Positions 8,875-18,651 of a DNA stretch of 64,000 bases are shown here, piece after piece. The translations under genes were made by a program, and so were the position numbers. The stretch spans positions 35,678-99,677 of the forward strand of contig NZ_SSMW01000121.1 of assembly GCF_004799405.1 (NCBI RefSeq). Direction: 5' to 3'. The notes under the pieces are model-generated. The model had not been told where the DNA came from. It worked only from the letters and a program-made list of their open reading frames with translations, and searched no databases. Origin of the DNA: Bradyrhizobium sp. GTDB lineage: Bacteria; Pseudomonadota; Alphaproteobacteria; Rhizobiales; Xanthobacteraceae. Every line of letters starts with the position of its first letter. The stretch's first letter is position 1.

Positions 8875-9828
8875 TCACGGCGATGGAAGCTTGACGCCGG
8901 CTTCGGCATAGAACCGCATCGCGCCCGGATGGAACGGCATGATCCGGTTCCTGGCAGCATTGACGGCGAGGGTGCCGGCGGCGGTCGGATAGATTTGCGA
9001 TTTCGGGTCGTTCGCCGACAGCACCGCCTTGGTGATCGCGTAGGCCGTATCGACCGGCAGATCCTTGTTGGCGACGACAAAATTCCACGCCGAGACACTT
9101 TTGATTTCGGTTGCTTGCCCCTTGTAGGTTCCGGCTGGAACGGTCGTCGCCGCAAGCTGCGGGAATTTCGCCAGCATCGCGGCGACCTCGGCGTCGGAGA
9201 GCCCGAATATCACGGCGTCGGCCTGATTGGCCACTTCGCCAAGCGACGGAATGGGTACCACGGCGCCTTGCCAGAGCGCGTCGATCTCGCCGGAGGTCAC
9301 GAGTCTTACCAGCAGGGCCGGATCGCCGTTGACGATGATCGGTTTGACATGTGCGATTTCGGCGGCGGCCCGGAAGAACACCTCCGCTGGACCTTTTGCC
9401 GGGCCGACGCCGACCTTTTTGCCGTCAAGGTCGGCGAGCGAACCAATCGCGCTTTTGCGCAGCGCTGCAATCTGGAACGAGGTATCGTACATCGGAAACA
9501 ACGCACGCAGGTTCTCGTGCTTGTGTCCCATCGCCCAGCCGGTGCCGTTCACGGCATCATAGGCCGAGCCCATGAAGGCGGCGCCGATGGTCGTGGCAAG
9601 CGCGTCGACGGCAGACAGGTTCTCGTTGGAGCCGGCACTTTTCTTGATCTCGACGGTGATGCCCTTGGACGCAAGATAGGTGACGATACCCTGGCCGTAT
9701 GGCAGGAACGCACTGCCGTCGCCTGCCGTCATCAGCGTCACGGGCACGGTGGTTTGAGCCCTTACCGGCGGGTGCCCGAGAACGGCCAAACTCAACAGCG
9801 CAACGCATCCAACCGTTTTTGGTATCAC
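8875..9828 (-). CDS. TAXI family TRAP transporter solute-binding subunit
   Basis: Periplasmic binding protein of 317 residues with a signal peptide (about 1-24, ending PPVRAQ). The 'LMTAGDGSAFLPYGQGI' start, the 'NENLSAVDALATT' segment and the 'GPAEVFFRAAAEI' helix fit the TAXI class, which usually works with a fused DctQM permease for dicarboxylates or glutamate. No TRAP permease gene is next to it, so it is either an orphan or served by a distant permease. It ends a minus-strand run of three genes with two small basic proteins upstream. Confidence 0.82.
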   Translation of the reverse strand: MIPKTVGCVALLSLAVLGHPPVRAQTTVPVTLMTAGDGSAFLPYGQGIVTYLASKGITVEIKKSAGSNENLSAVDALATTIGAAFMGSAYDAVNGTGWAMGHKHENLRALFPMYDTSFQIAALRKSAIGSLADLDGKKVGVGPAKGPAEVFFRAAAEIAHVKPIIVNGDPALLVRLVTSGEIDALWQGAVVPIPSLGEVANQADAVIFGLSDAEVAAMLAKFPQLAATTVPAGTYKGQATEIKSVSAWNFVVANKDLPVDTAYAITKAVLSANDPKSQIYPTAAGTLAVNAARNRIMPFHPGAMRFYAEAGVKLPSP

Positions 9829-9829
9829 G

Positions 9830-10042
9830 TTACGCGCGCCCCTTCACCTTGCCTGGCTTCTTGCCGGACTTCTTCTTGCTCTTGGCGGACTTCTTCTCGT
9901 TTTTCTTCAGCGCGGCCGCCTGGCTGCGATACGCTTGCGCCAGGTTCGACAGATTTTGCGAAGCTTCTTGGTCCGGCGTGGCCTGCGCCATTCGCTCGGC
10001 CTTCTCGGCCTGCTTTCGAAAAAACTTGGTTGCCTTGATCAT
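9830..10042 (-). CDS. Small lysine-rich protein, unknown function
   Basis: Protein of 70 residues. The N-terminal half is an amphipathic helix (AEKAERMAQATPDQEASQ) and the C-terminal 25 residues are mostly Lys, Ser and Gly (KKNEKKSAKSKKKSGKKPGK). The polybasic tail suggests nucleic-acid binding, which is inference. It ends 1 bp before the TAXI gene start, so the two may be co-transcribed. Small basic proteins of this kind are common in Bradyrhizobium. No named family is recognised. Confidence 0.55.
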   Translation of the reverse strand: MIKATKFFRKQAEKAERMAQATPDQEASQNLSNLAQAYRSQAAALKKNEKKSAKSKKKSGKKPGKVKGRA

Positions 10043-10071
10043 CGCAGGATCTCAAGCAGGGGATAAGGACG

Positions 10072-10251
10072 TCATTTCGGTCCTGATTCATAAACCTTGA
10101 TCATCGACCGGACATCGGCGCGAGCCAGCTCAAGTTTGGAAACCACCGAGGGCCACAGCATCCCGTGCTGCTTTCTGGCTCGCTTGATAAGCTTCTGAAG
10201 CTTGTCATCGAACTTGCTGGCGGCGGTTTCCGTGTCTTTTGGCTCACTCAT
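10072..10251 (-). CDS. Small charged protein, unknown function
   Basis: Protein of 59 residues rich in Lys, Arg, Glu and Asp, likely helical throughout, with no membrane segment. I chose the ATG at 10251 because a purine-rich ribosome site precedes it; the frame is open upstream to 10341, but that extension is Arg-rich and protein-unlike. It lies about 30 bp upstream of the Lys-rich protein in the same direction. No family is recognised. Confidence 0.5.
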   Translation of the reverse strand: MSEPKDTETAASKFDDKLQKLIKRARKQHGMLWPSVVSKLELARADVRSMIKVYESGPK

Positions 10252-10356
10252 GTAAACCCGTTCCTGTTTTGCAACTGACGCTACGCGGCAAGTGTTTCGC
10301 AACCCTGGGCGCTGCGCAAGCCCCATGATCCCGCGGCGCAAGCCGGAAAAAGGCCC

Positions 10357-11742
<1,386 letters not shown>

Positions 11743-12801
11743 TCACTTCTTGTCGAATTCCGTTGCGAAGGCGCGCAGCTTGGGGTCGGCCGCGACGCGC
11801 TTCAGGAAGTCATCCTTGATATACTCCTTGGGATCCGGGCTGGACGGTATCGTTCCGACATCGGTGAGGAACTTTCCGATTTCGGCGAACCAGCCGTCGA
11901 CGGTCGATGCGCCGCCGGCGCGCGACATGATCTTGAGTTGCTCATCAAGCGAGAAAACCGGCCGCAGCGCGAATTCCTGGTCCATCGCGCGCGGGGTCAC
12001 CTCAAGACCGCCCTGCTTGTAGAAATCAAGCGCCAGCGTGCGTGCTTCGGCGGGATTGGCCTTGGCCCAGGACCAGCCGCGCAAAAACACCGCGAGGAAT
12101 TTTGCGACATCGTCCGGATGGTCCTTGGCGAAATCGGCCCGTACCACCAGTGCTCCGGGAACGACGGCATTGGCATCGGCGCCTGAACACAGGTATTTGG
12201 CGTTGGCCTGGTCCTCCAGGGTGTAGGTGTTCGGCGCCCAGACCCCGGCGATGTCTCCGTTGTTCGACGTCAGCGCCGTTATGATCTGCGCCTGGCCGAG
12301 ATTGACAAACTGCATGTCGTTTTGCGCGAGTCCGAATTTTGTCAGGCACTTTCGTGAAGCGTAGTCCACGGTGGAATTCGTCGTCAGCAGCAGACGCTGG
12401 CCTTTGAGAAGTTGCGGATTGGCTTTGATGGCGTCGAACTTGTCGCCACGCACCAGCATGGCGTTGGCCTTGGATTCATCGTTGGTAATTCCGATGGTCA
12501 GGATATTGAAGCGCACCGCGCCGAGCACGGCTGGCACCGACCCGGTTCCGCCAACATCCCACGATTTTGCCGCCGATGCCGCGATCTGGGGCGCGCCTGC
12601 CGGGAACGTCGAGAAATTGGGCACAAGACCAACCTCCTTCCACCAGCCCTTAACGTTGGCGTAGTGGAAGGGCAGCGCCCAATACAGCGATGGCTGATAG
12701 CTGACACCGATTGCGGTTTGCGCCCGGGTAACGGACGGGAGCGCACACCCGCTCACGATAATGACTGCCGCGGCAGCACTCCTGATTGCCTTCGAGATCA
12801 T
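11743..12801 (-). CDS. ABC transporter substrate-binding protein, NMT1/SsuA-like
   Basis: Periplasmic binding protein of 352 residues. I set the start at 12801 (MISKAIRS) because a strong ribosome site, GGAAGGAAA, precedes it and a signal peptide follows (about 1-27, ending VTRAQT). The frame extends 28 codons further upstream without a ribosome site. The mature part has the NMT1-type 'YQPSLYWALPFHYANVKGWW' start and a 'GVWAPNTYTLEDQ' loop near the ligand cleft. It is 67 bp downstream of the ATPase and 45 bp upstream of the HisD-like gene, in one operon. The ligand is probably the substrate of that dehydrogenase or its precursor. Confidence 0.87.
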   Translation of the reverse strand: MISKAIRSAAAAVIIVSGCALPSVTRAQTAIGVSYQPSLYWALPFHYANVKGWWKEVGLVPNFSTFPAGAPQIAASAAKSWDVGGTGSVPAVLGAVRFNILTIGITNDESKANAMLVRGDKFDAIKANPQLLKGQRLLLTTNSTVDYASRKCLTKFGLAQNDMQFVNLGQAQIITALTSNNGDIAGVWAPNTYTLEDQANAKYLCSGADANAVVPGALVVRADFAKDHPDDVAKFLAVFLRGWSWAKANPAEARTLALDFYKQGGLEVTPRAMDQEFALRPVFSLDEQLKIMSRAGGASTVDGWFAEIGKFLTDVGTIPSSPDPKEYIKDDFLKRVAADPKLRAFATEFDKK

Positions 12802-12868
12802 GGTGTTTCCTTCCGGGTTTTGTTTTTGACGCGAGGAACCGGATGGCATCGAGCCGTCCAGTGTAAGA

Positions 12869-13654
12869 CTATTGCCGATCTTCACGTTTCTCCTCTCTCA
12901 GAGATTTCCAAACGTGGGTGCGCAAATGGATAAAGGAATCGAGATCCATCACGTCTTCGATCCTTTGGAAGCGATTCCAGCGTTCCTCATTACGGACGGT
13001 TTTGATGTCGAGCACTTCCTTGATGCGGCCGGGCCTCCGGGTCATGATGGCAACGCGGTCGGCGAGATAAACCGCTTCCTCAACCGAGTGGGTGATAAAT
13101 AGCACGGTTCGCGGATTGACGCGACTGAGCCGGACCAGTTCTTCCTGCATGAGGACACGGGTTTGCGCATCCAGCGCTCCGAAGGGTTCGTCCATCAACA
13201 GCACCTCCGGGTCGAGCACATAGGCGCGGGCAATCGCCACGCGCTGCTGCATGCCGCCGGATAATTGGTGCGGAAACGCATCGGCGTAGCTTTCAAGGTT
13301 CATCAAATCCAGAACGCTCCGGATAAGCCGCTCTCGTTCGTCGCCGGCGAAATTCTTGTTGCGCAGCCCAAGGTCGATATTCTGCCGGACGGTCTTCCAG
13401 GGGAAGAGGACGAATTGCTGAAAAACCACCGCGCGGTCTGGTCCGGGGGCCGTGACACGTTTGCCGTTGACGCTGACAATGCCCGAGGTCGGGGTTTCGA
13501 ATCCAGCGACGATACGCAGGCATGTGGTTTTGCCGCAGCCTGACGGGCCGACAATAGCGACGAATTCCTTCTCGGCGATTTCGAGATTGATGTCATCGAG
13601 CGCTTTCACGCCGCCAAAAACCTTGTTCACGCTGTCGAAACGGATCGAGCCCAC
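12869..13654 (-). CDS. ABC transporter ATP-binding protein, SsuB/TauB-like
   Basis: ATPase of 261 residues with Walker A GPSGCGKTT, Q-loop 'VFQQFVLFPWKT', signature LSGGMQQR and Walker B LLMDEPFGALD. These are the features of the sulfonate/nitrate/taurine importers. It lies between the two permease genes upstream (10-bp gap) and the binding protein downstream. A single ATPase gene serves two different permeases, so it must act as a homodimer under a heterodimeric channel, or the permeases alternate. Confidence 0.92.
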   Translation of the reverse strand: MGSIRFDSVNKVFGGVKALDDINLEIAEKEFVAIVGPSGCGKTTCLRIVAGFETPTSGIVSVNGKRVTAPGPDRAVVFQQFVLFPWKTVRQNIDLGLRNKNFAGDERERLIRSVLDLMNLESYADAFPHQLSGGMQQRVAIARAYVLDPEVLLMDEPFGALDAQTRVLMQEELVRLSRVNPRTVLFITHSVEEAVYLADRVAIMTRRPGRIKEVLDIKTVRNEERWNRFQRIEDVMDLDSFIHLRTHVWKSLREEKREDRQ

Positions 13655-13664
13655 GGCGATTCCC

Positions 13665-14453
13665 TTAAACGACCAGTCCGCGCCGGCGCAGGATCAGCGC
13701 CTCGCCGTACCGCAACAACACATCGATCAGCATCCCTGCGATCCCGATCGCGATCATTCCGGTCATCACCGTGGGTGTGGAAACATTGGCCTGGGCCTGC
13801 ACCATCATGAAGCCGACGCCGGCTGCCGCGACGATCAGCTCCGCGCCTACCAGCGATTGCCAGCCAAGGCCGGCGGCGACGCGCAGTCCGGCGACAATCG
13901 AGGGAATCGAAGCCGGCAGCAGAACTTCCAGGATCGTGCGCAAATGGCCGGTGCCGAGCATTTGCGAAGCCTCGATCAGGCGCGGATCGACGAAACGAGC
14001 CCCACGATAGGCATTGATCAGACAGGGTGGAAAGGCGCCGGCAAAGATGATCATTACCGGCCCGCCGATCCCGGTGCCGAACCACAGCGCGGCAAACGGC
14101 ACCCAGGCAATGGGCGCGATAAAACGAAGCCCTTCGAAGATCGGCGACAGGATGTCGTCCAGCAGCCTGAACCATCCCATCAAAAGCCCGAGGGGAACCC
14201 CGACCAGCGCGGCCAGCATCATGCCGGATAAATATCGCTGGAAACTGGACGCAAGATGTTGCGGCAAGGTGGCACCGGCAAATGGCGTGGTCAGAAGCTG
14301 AACGAAGCGCGTGATGACCCCCAGCGGCGTGGGCAAAAATTGTCGCGGCACGAGGCCCGAGATCGAAAGCGTCGTCCAGATGCCAAGAAACAGGATCAGG
14401 CCGGCCAGGCCCCACGCAATGGTTTCGCCCAAACTGAGAGGCCGGCCGCTCAT
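13665..14453 (-). CDS. ABC transporter permease A, SsuC-like
   Basis: Inner-membrane protein of 262 residues with about six helices. The EAA coupling loop reads 'LIEASQMLGTGHLRTIL' followed by 'LPASIPSIVAGLR'. It ends with the Arg-rich tail LILRRRGLVV. It starts 3 bp after permease B ends and stops 10 bp before the ATPase. It is clearly different in sequence from permease B, which implies a heteromeric transmembrane channel. That is less common in this family, where one permease normally homodimerises. Confidence 0.9.
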   Translation of the reverse strand: MSGRPLSLGETIAWGLAGLILFLGIWTTLSISGLVPRQFLPTPLGVITRFVQLLTTPFAGATLPQHLASSFQRYLSGMMLAALVGVPLGLLMGWFRLLDDILSPIFEGLRFIAPIAWVPFAALWFGTGIGGPVMIIFAGAFPPCLINAYRGARFVDPRLIEASQMLGTGHLRTILEVLLPASIPSIVAGLRVAAGLGWQSLVGAELIVAAAGVGFMMVQAQANVSTPTVMTGMIAIGIAGMLIDVLLRYGEALILRRRGLVV

Positions 14454-14456
14454 CGC

Positions 14457-15236
14457 TCAATCCTTTGCCGCAACGTTCCAGGCCAGCACCCGATGCTCCA
14501 CGCGGCTCAGCAGCCAGGTCGTGGCAAAGCCCAACACGCCGACCGTCAGCATCCCGACCAGGATCATGCCCGGATAGATGTCCTGCTGCGCCACGTTGAG
14601 GACAACCCCAACTCCCACCAGCGCGCCGACAAGCTCGGCCGCGACAAGCGTGGTCCAGGCCGCCTGCAACGACAGCCGCATTCCCGTGAAGATCATGGGT
14701 GCGGCCGCCGGCGAAAGAATCTCGATGACAAATCGCCAGAGCGGCGTTCCCAGCATCTGCGCCGCCTCGATCACCGGCCGTTCGATGGTGCGGACGCCGC
14801 TAAACGTGTTGATCACGGATGGCACGAAGGCGGCAAACCAGATCACCATGATCTTGGCCGCGTCGCCGAGGCCCAGCCACAATATCGCCAGCGGGATCCA
14901 GGCCAGTGGCGGGATCGGCCGGATGATCAGGAATACCGGGTTGATTGCCGCTTCAGCGCGCCGGCTCCAGCCTATCCACAGGCCCAGCGGCACGCCGGTG
15001 GCGATGGCGACGAGAAATCCCATCGCGACAAGTTCGAGGCTGTGCCACGCATGGGTGACAAGCTGTCCCCCCGCGTAGCCGCGCGTCATGATCTGAACCA
15101 GTGAAAGCCAAAAGGCCGCGGGCGATGGAAAGCGTCCTGCCGAGACGATCCCCGTCCATGTCGTCAATCCGAACCAGAATAACACGAGCCCCGCGAGCGT
15201 CGCCCATCCGGCCCAAATTCGCCGATGCCCGCTCAT
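14457..15236 (-). CDS. ABC transporter permease B, SsuC-like (first gene of the operon)
   Basis: Inner-membrane protein of 259 residues with about six helices and an EAA loop 'VIEAAQMLGTPLWRFVI' then 'LSPAAAPMIFTGMR'. It begins with a short positive stretch (MSGHRRIWAGW) before the first helix. It is the promoter-proximal gene of the minus-strand operon (permease B, permease A, ATPase, binding protein, HisD-like enzyme). The 181-bp region to the divergent RND gene must contain both promoters. Confidence 0.9.
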   Translation of the reverse strand: MSGHRRIWAGWATLAGLVLFWFGLTTWTGIVSAGRFPSPAAFWLSLVQIMTRGYAGGQLVTHAWHSLELVAMGFLVAIATGVPLGLWIGWSRRAEAAINPVFLIIRPIPPLAWIPLAILWLGLGDAAKIMVIWFAAFVPSVINTFSGVRTIERPVIEAAQMLGTPLWRFVIEILSPAAAPMIFTGMRLSLQAAWTTLVAAELVGALVGVGVVLNVAQQDIYPGMILVGMLTVGVLGFATTWLLSRVEHRVLAWNVAAKD

Positions 15237-15306
15237 CGTTCGTTCCCGAGCCCGTTATCATAAAGTCGCATTCATTTGCCTTCCGAACGTCTGGTTTGTC
15301 AACGCA

Positions 15307-15327
15307 CCGCGGATATTCTGGCCGCGG
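15307..15327. promoter_or_regulatory. Inverted repeat in the divergent promoter region, possible operator
   Basis: CCGCGG (15307-15312) and CCGCGG (15322-15327) are separated by 9 bp between the divergent permease and RND genes. The arms are short and self-complementary, so it could be a chance GC palindrome. The location is the only other support. Confidence 0.25.
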
Positions 15328-15417
15328 GTAAATGCACATCAAGATGCAGCCTGAAACCTCGGCGCATTGCGGAACGCGATCGAGGCTCGGAGCAACGCTG
15401 CCAAGGGGTGATCGTGC

Positions 15418-18400
15418 ATGGACGAAAGCATCTCGTCGCCATTTATCCGATACCCGATTGCAACCTCACTGCTGATGGCGGGCATTCTGTTTGTCGGCCT
15501 GGTCGCCTATCCGCTGCTTCCCGTCGCGCCGCTGCCCCAGGTCGACTTTCCGACCATCCAGGTTTCCGCGTCGCTGCCCGGCGGCAGCCCCGAGACCATG
15601 GCATCGTCGGTGGCGCAGCCGCTGGAACGGCAACTGGCGCAAATCCCCGGTATCGCCCAGATGACGTCGACGAGTTCGCTAGGCTCCACCGCCGTCACGA
15701 TCCAGTTCGATCTGAACCGGAGCATCGATGGCGCGGCCAATGACATCCAGGCGGCCATCAATGCCGCGAGCGGCCAGTTGCCGAAGAATCTTCCTTCGCC
15801 GCCGACCTACCGCAAGGTCAACCCAGCCGACTCGCCGATCCTGCTGTTGTCGGCGACATCCGACACGTTGCCGTTGACCGAAGTCAGCGACGGCACCGAC
15901 GCCCAGCTTGCGCAGCAGATCAGCCAGATCGCCGGCGTGGCCCAGGTATTCATCGGCGGCCAGCAAAAGCCGGCGATTCGCGTTCAGATCGATCCGGCGA
16001 AACTGGTCGCCAAGGGCCTGTCGCTGGAAGACATCCGCAACCAGATCGCGATTACGACGGTCGACAGCCCGAAAGGCAATATCGACGGCGACAAGCGCGC
16101 GTATACAATCTATGCCAACGACCAGATGCTGGACCCGAAGGGCTGGAACGATGTCATCATCGCCTATCGCAATGGCGGCCCGCTCAGGATCCGCGACATC
16201 GGCCAGGCCGTGTCAGGTCCTGAAGACGTAAAGCAGGCGGCCTGGGCCGACGGCAAGCGCGGTGTGTTTCTCGTTATCTTCAAGCAGCCCGGCGCCAACG
16301 TCATCGACACCGTCGACCGCATCAAGGCGCAATTGCCGAGGCTGATTGCCGCCATTCCGCCCGCCATCAAGATCAAGATTATCAGCGATCGCACCCTGAC
16401 AATTCGCGCCGCCGTCGAAGACGTGCAGTTTACGCTGTTGATCACCATCGCGCTGGTGGTGATGGTGATCTTCATCTTCCTGCGAAGCGTATGGGCGACG
16501 ATCATCCCGAGCGTCACGGTGCCGCTGGCGCTGCTTGGCGCGTGTTCCCTGATGTGGGCATTCGGCTATACGCTCGACAATCTGTCGCTGATGGCGCTGA
16601 CGATCGCGGTCGGCTTCGTCGTCGACGACGCCATCGTGATGCTGGAAAACATCACGCGCTATATCGAGGAAGGCGACAAACCGCTGGCGGCGGCGTTCAA
16701 GGGCGCCAGCGAAATCGGGTTCACGATCGTGTCGATCAGTGTTTCGCTGGTCGCGGTGCTGATTCCGCTGCTGCTGATGGGCGGCATCATCGGCCGCCTG
16801 TTCCGCGAATTCGCGGTGACGCTGGCGATGGCCATTTTCGTATCGCTGGTGGTGTCCCTGACGCTGACGCCGATGATGGCCTCACGCTTCCTTCGCGCGC
16901 ACAAGGACATGAAACACGGCCGATTCTATCAATGGAGCGAGCGTGCGTTCGACGCCATGCTCCGTTCCTATGAGCGCGGTCTGGACCTAGCTTTGCGCTG
17001 GAGCCTGACGACACTCGCGATTTTCTTCGCGACGCTGGCATTGTCGGTTTATCTGTTCGTTATCATTCCCAAGGGTTTCTTTCCGCAGCAGGACAACGGC
17101 TTTCTCACCGCAACCTCCGAGACAGGTCAGGACATTTCCTTTGCGGACATGAAACGCCACCAGGAGGAACTCGGCAACATCGTGCAGAACGATCCCGATG
17201 TTGACAGTATCGCCATGTTCATCGGTGGCGGCGGCAGCGCCCTCAACACGGGCCGCCTGTATATTACGCTGAAACCGCGCGACGAACGCAAATCCGACGC
17301 GCAGCAGATCATCGCGCGGCTGCGTCCGCAGGCCGAAAAGGTCGAGGGTGCGCGCCTGTTCATGCAGGCGTCGCAGGACGTGCGCCTCGGCGGTCGCGCG
17401 ACACGCACGCAGTTCGAATACACGCTGCAGGACGCCAACCTCGACGAGTTGAACGAGTGGGCGCCGAAAATTCTGGCCCGAATGCAGACCCTGCACGAGT
17501 TGCGTGACGTTGCTACCGACCAGCAGACCCGGGGTACCACGCTGACGCTGACGATCGACCGCGACACCGCCTCGCGCTTTGGCATCTACCCGCAGTTGAT
17601 CGATGACACGCTCTACGACGCGTTCGGCCAGCGTCAGGTCACCCAGTATTTCACCCAGCTCAATTCCTATCACGTGATCCTGGAAATCCTCCCGGAACTG
17701 CAGGGTAATCTCGACACCCTCAACAAGCTCTATATCAAGTCACCGACCACGGGCGATCAGGTGCCGCTATCCGAGTTCGTAAAATGGACGACGGTTCCGG
17801 TGCGGCCGCTTTCCATCAGCCATCAGGGTCAGTTCCCGGCGATTACGATCAGCTTCAATCTCGCGCAGGGCGTGGCGCTCGGGCAGGCAACCGAGGCGAT
17901 CCAGAGATCGGTGATCGATCTGGATGCACCGGCCACGCTCAACTCCAGCTTCCAGGGCACCGCACAGGCGTTCCAGCAGTCGCTCGGCACCGTTCCGTTG
18001 CTGATCATGGCCGCCCTGGTCGTGGTGTATTTGATCCTCGGCATTCTCTATGAAAGCTACATTCATCCGCTCACCATTCTCTCCACGCTGCCTTCGGCCG
18101 GCGTCGGCGCGCTCGCGATCCTGATGGCGTTCGGATTCGACTTCAGCCTGATCGCCTTGATCGGCATCATTTTGTTGATCGGCATCGTCAAGAAGAATGG
18201 TATCATGATGGTCGACTTTGCGATCGCGGCCGAGCGCGACGAGCATATGTCGCCGAAACAATCGATTCGCAAGGCGGCGCTGCTGCGGTTTCGCCCGATC
18301 ATGATGACGACCATGGCGGCGATGCTCGGCGGCGTGCCGCTGATGCTGGGCACCGGCACCGGTTCGGAAATCCGCCAGCCGCTCGGCTATGCGATGGTGG

Positions 18401-18564
18401 GGGGCCTGATCGTCAGCCAGGCGCTGACGCTGTTCACGACGCCGGTCGTGTACCTCTATCTCGACAACCTTTCCAATGCGTTGTCGCGCTGGGCGCGGTC
18501 CGACAAGGCCGATCACTCCCGGCTGGACATTCCATATGATGAGCAAAAGCACGCTGCGGAATAG
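15418..18564 (+). CDS. RND efflux transporter, AcrB/MdtB-like inner-membrane pump
   Basis: Inner-membrane proton-driven efflux pump of 1048 residues, the usual length for the HAE1/MdtBC group. Twelve transmembrane helices are laid out in the RND pattern with two large periplasmic loops. The proton-relay Asp pair is visible in 'VDDAIVMLEN' and the matching Lys in 'KKNGIMMVDFA'. 'FFPQQDNGFLTAT' opens the second periplasmic half. It normally works with a periplasmic adaptor and an outer-membrane channel, but neither is encoded on either side here, so it is an orphan pump gene. Upstream is the divergent ABC operon; downstream is hemC. Confidence 0.93.
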   Translation: MDESISSPFIRYPIATSLLMAGILFVGLVAYPLLPVAPLPQVDFPTIQVSASLPGGSPETMASSVAQPLERQLAQIPGIAQMTSTSSLGSTAVTIQFDLNRSIDGAANDIQAAINAASGQLPKNLPSPPTYRKVNPADSPILLLSATSDTLPLTEVSDGTDAQLAQQISQIAGVAQVFIGGQQKPAIRVQIDPAKLVAKGLSLEDIRNQIAITTVDSPKGNIDGDKRAYTIYANDQMLDPKGWNDVIIAYRNGGPLRIRDIGQAVSGPEDVKQAAWADGKRGVFLVIFKQPGANVIDTVDRIKAQLPRLIAAIPPAIKIKIISDRTLTIRAAVEDVQFTLLITIALVVMVIFIFLRSVWATIIPSVTVPLALLGACSLMWAFGYTLDNLSLMALTIAVGFVVDDAIVMLENITRYIEEGDKPLAAAFKGASEIGFTIVSISVSLVAVLIPLLLMGGIIGRLFREFAVTLAMAIFVSLVVSLTLTPMMASRFLRAHKDMKHGRFYQWSERAFDAMLRSYERGLDLALRWSLTTLAIFFATLALSVYLFVIIPKGFFPQQDNGFLTATSETGQDISFADMKRHQEELGNIVQNDPDVDSIAMFIGGGGSALNTGRLYITLKPRDERKSDAQQIIARLRPQAEKVEGARLFMQASQDVRLGGRATRTQFEYTLQDANLDELNEWAPKILARMQTLHELRDVATDQQTRGTTLTLTIDRDTASRFGIYPQLIDDTLYDAFGQRQVTQYFTQLNSYHVILEILPELQGNLDTLNKLYIKSPTTGDQVPLSEFVKWTTVPVRPLSISHQGQFPAITISFNLAQGVALGQATEAIQRSVIDLDAPATLNSSFQGTAQAFQQSLGTVPLLIMAALVVVYLILGILYESYIHPLTILSTLPSAGVGALAILMAFGFDFSLIALIGIILLIGIVKKNGIMMVDFAIAAERDEHMSPKQSIRKAALLRFRPIMMTTMAAMLGGVPLMLGTGTGSEIRQPLGYAMVGGLIVSQALTLFTTPVVYLYLDNLSNALSRWARSDKADHSRLDIPYDEQKHAAE

Positions 18565-18651
18565 CCCGCCGTTTGCATTCCGGCGAGGGCTGGTCTTAAT
18601 CTGCCTCCGAGCAAGCCGCGATCCTTTGCGCGGTTATGGAATGGAGCGCCG

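Noticed and set aside
14256..15104. Plus-strand open frame opposite the two ABC permeases
   Set aside because: Highly charged and repetitive (Arg, Gln, Asp), whereas the minus strand encodes two clear permeases with EAA loops.
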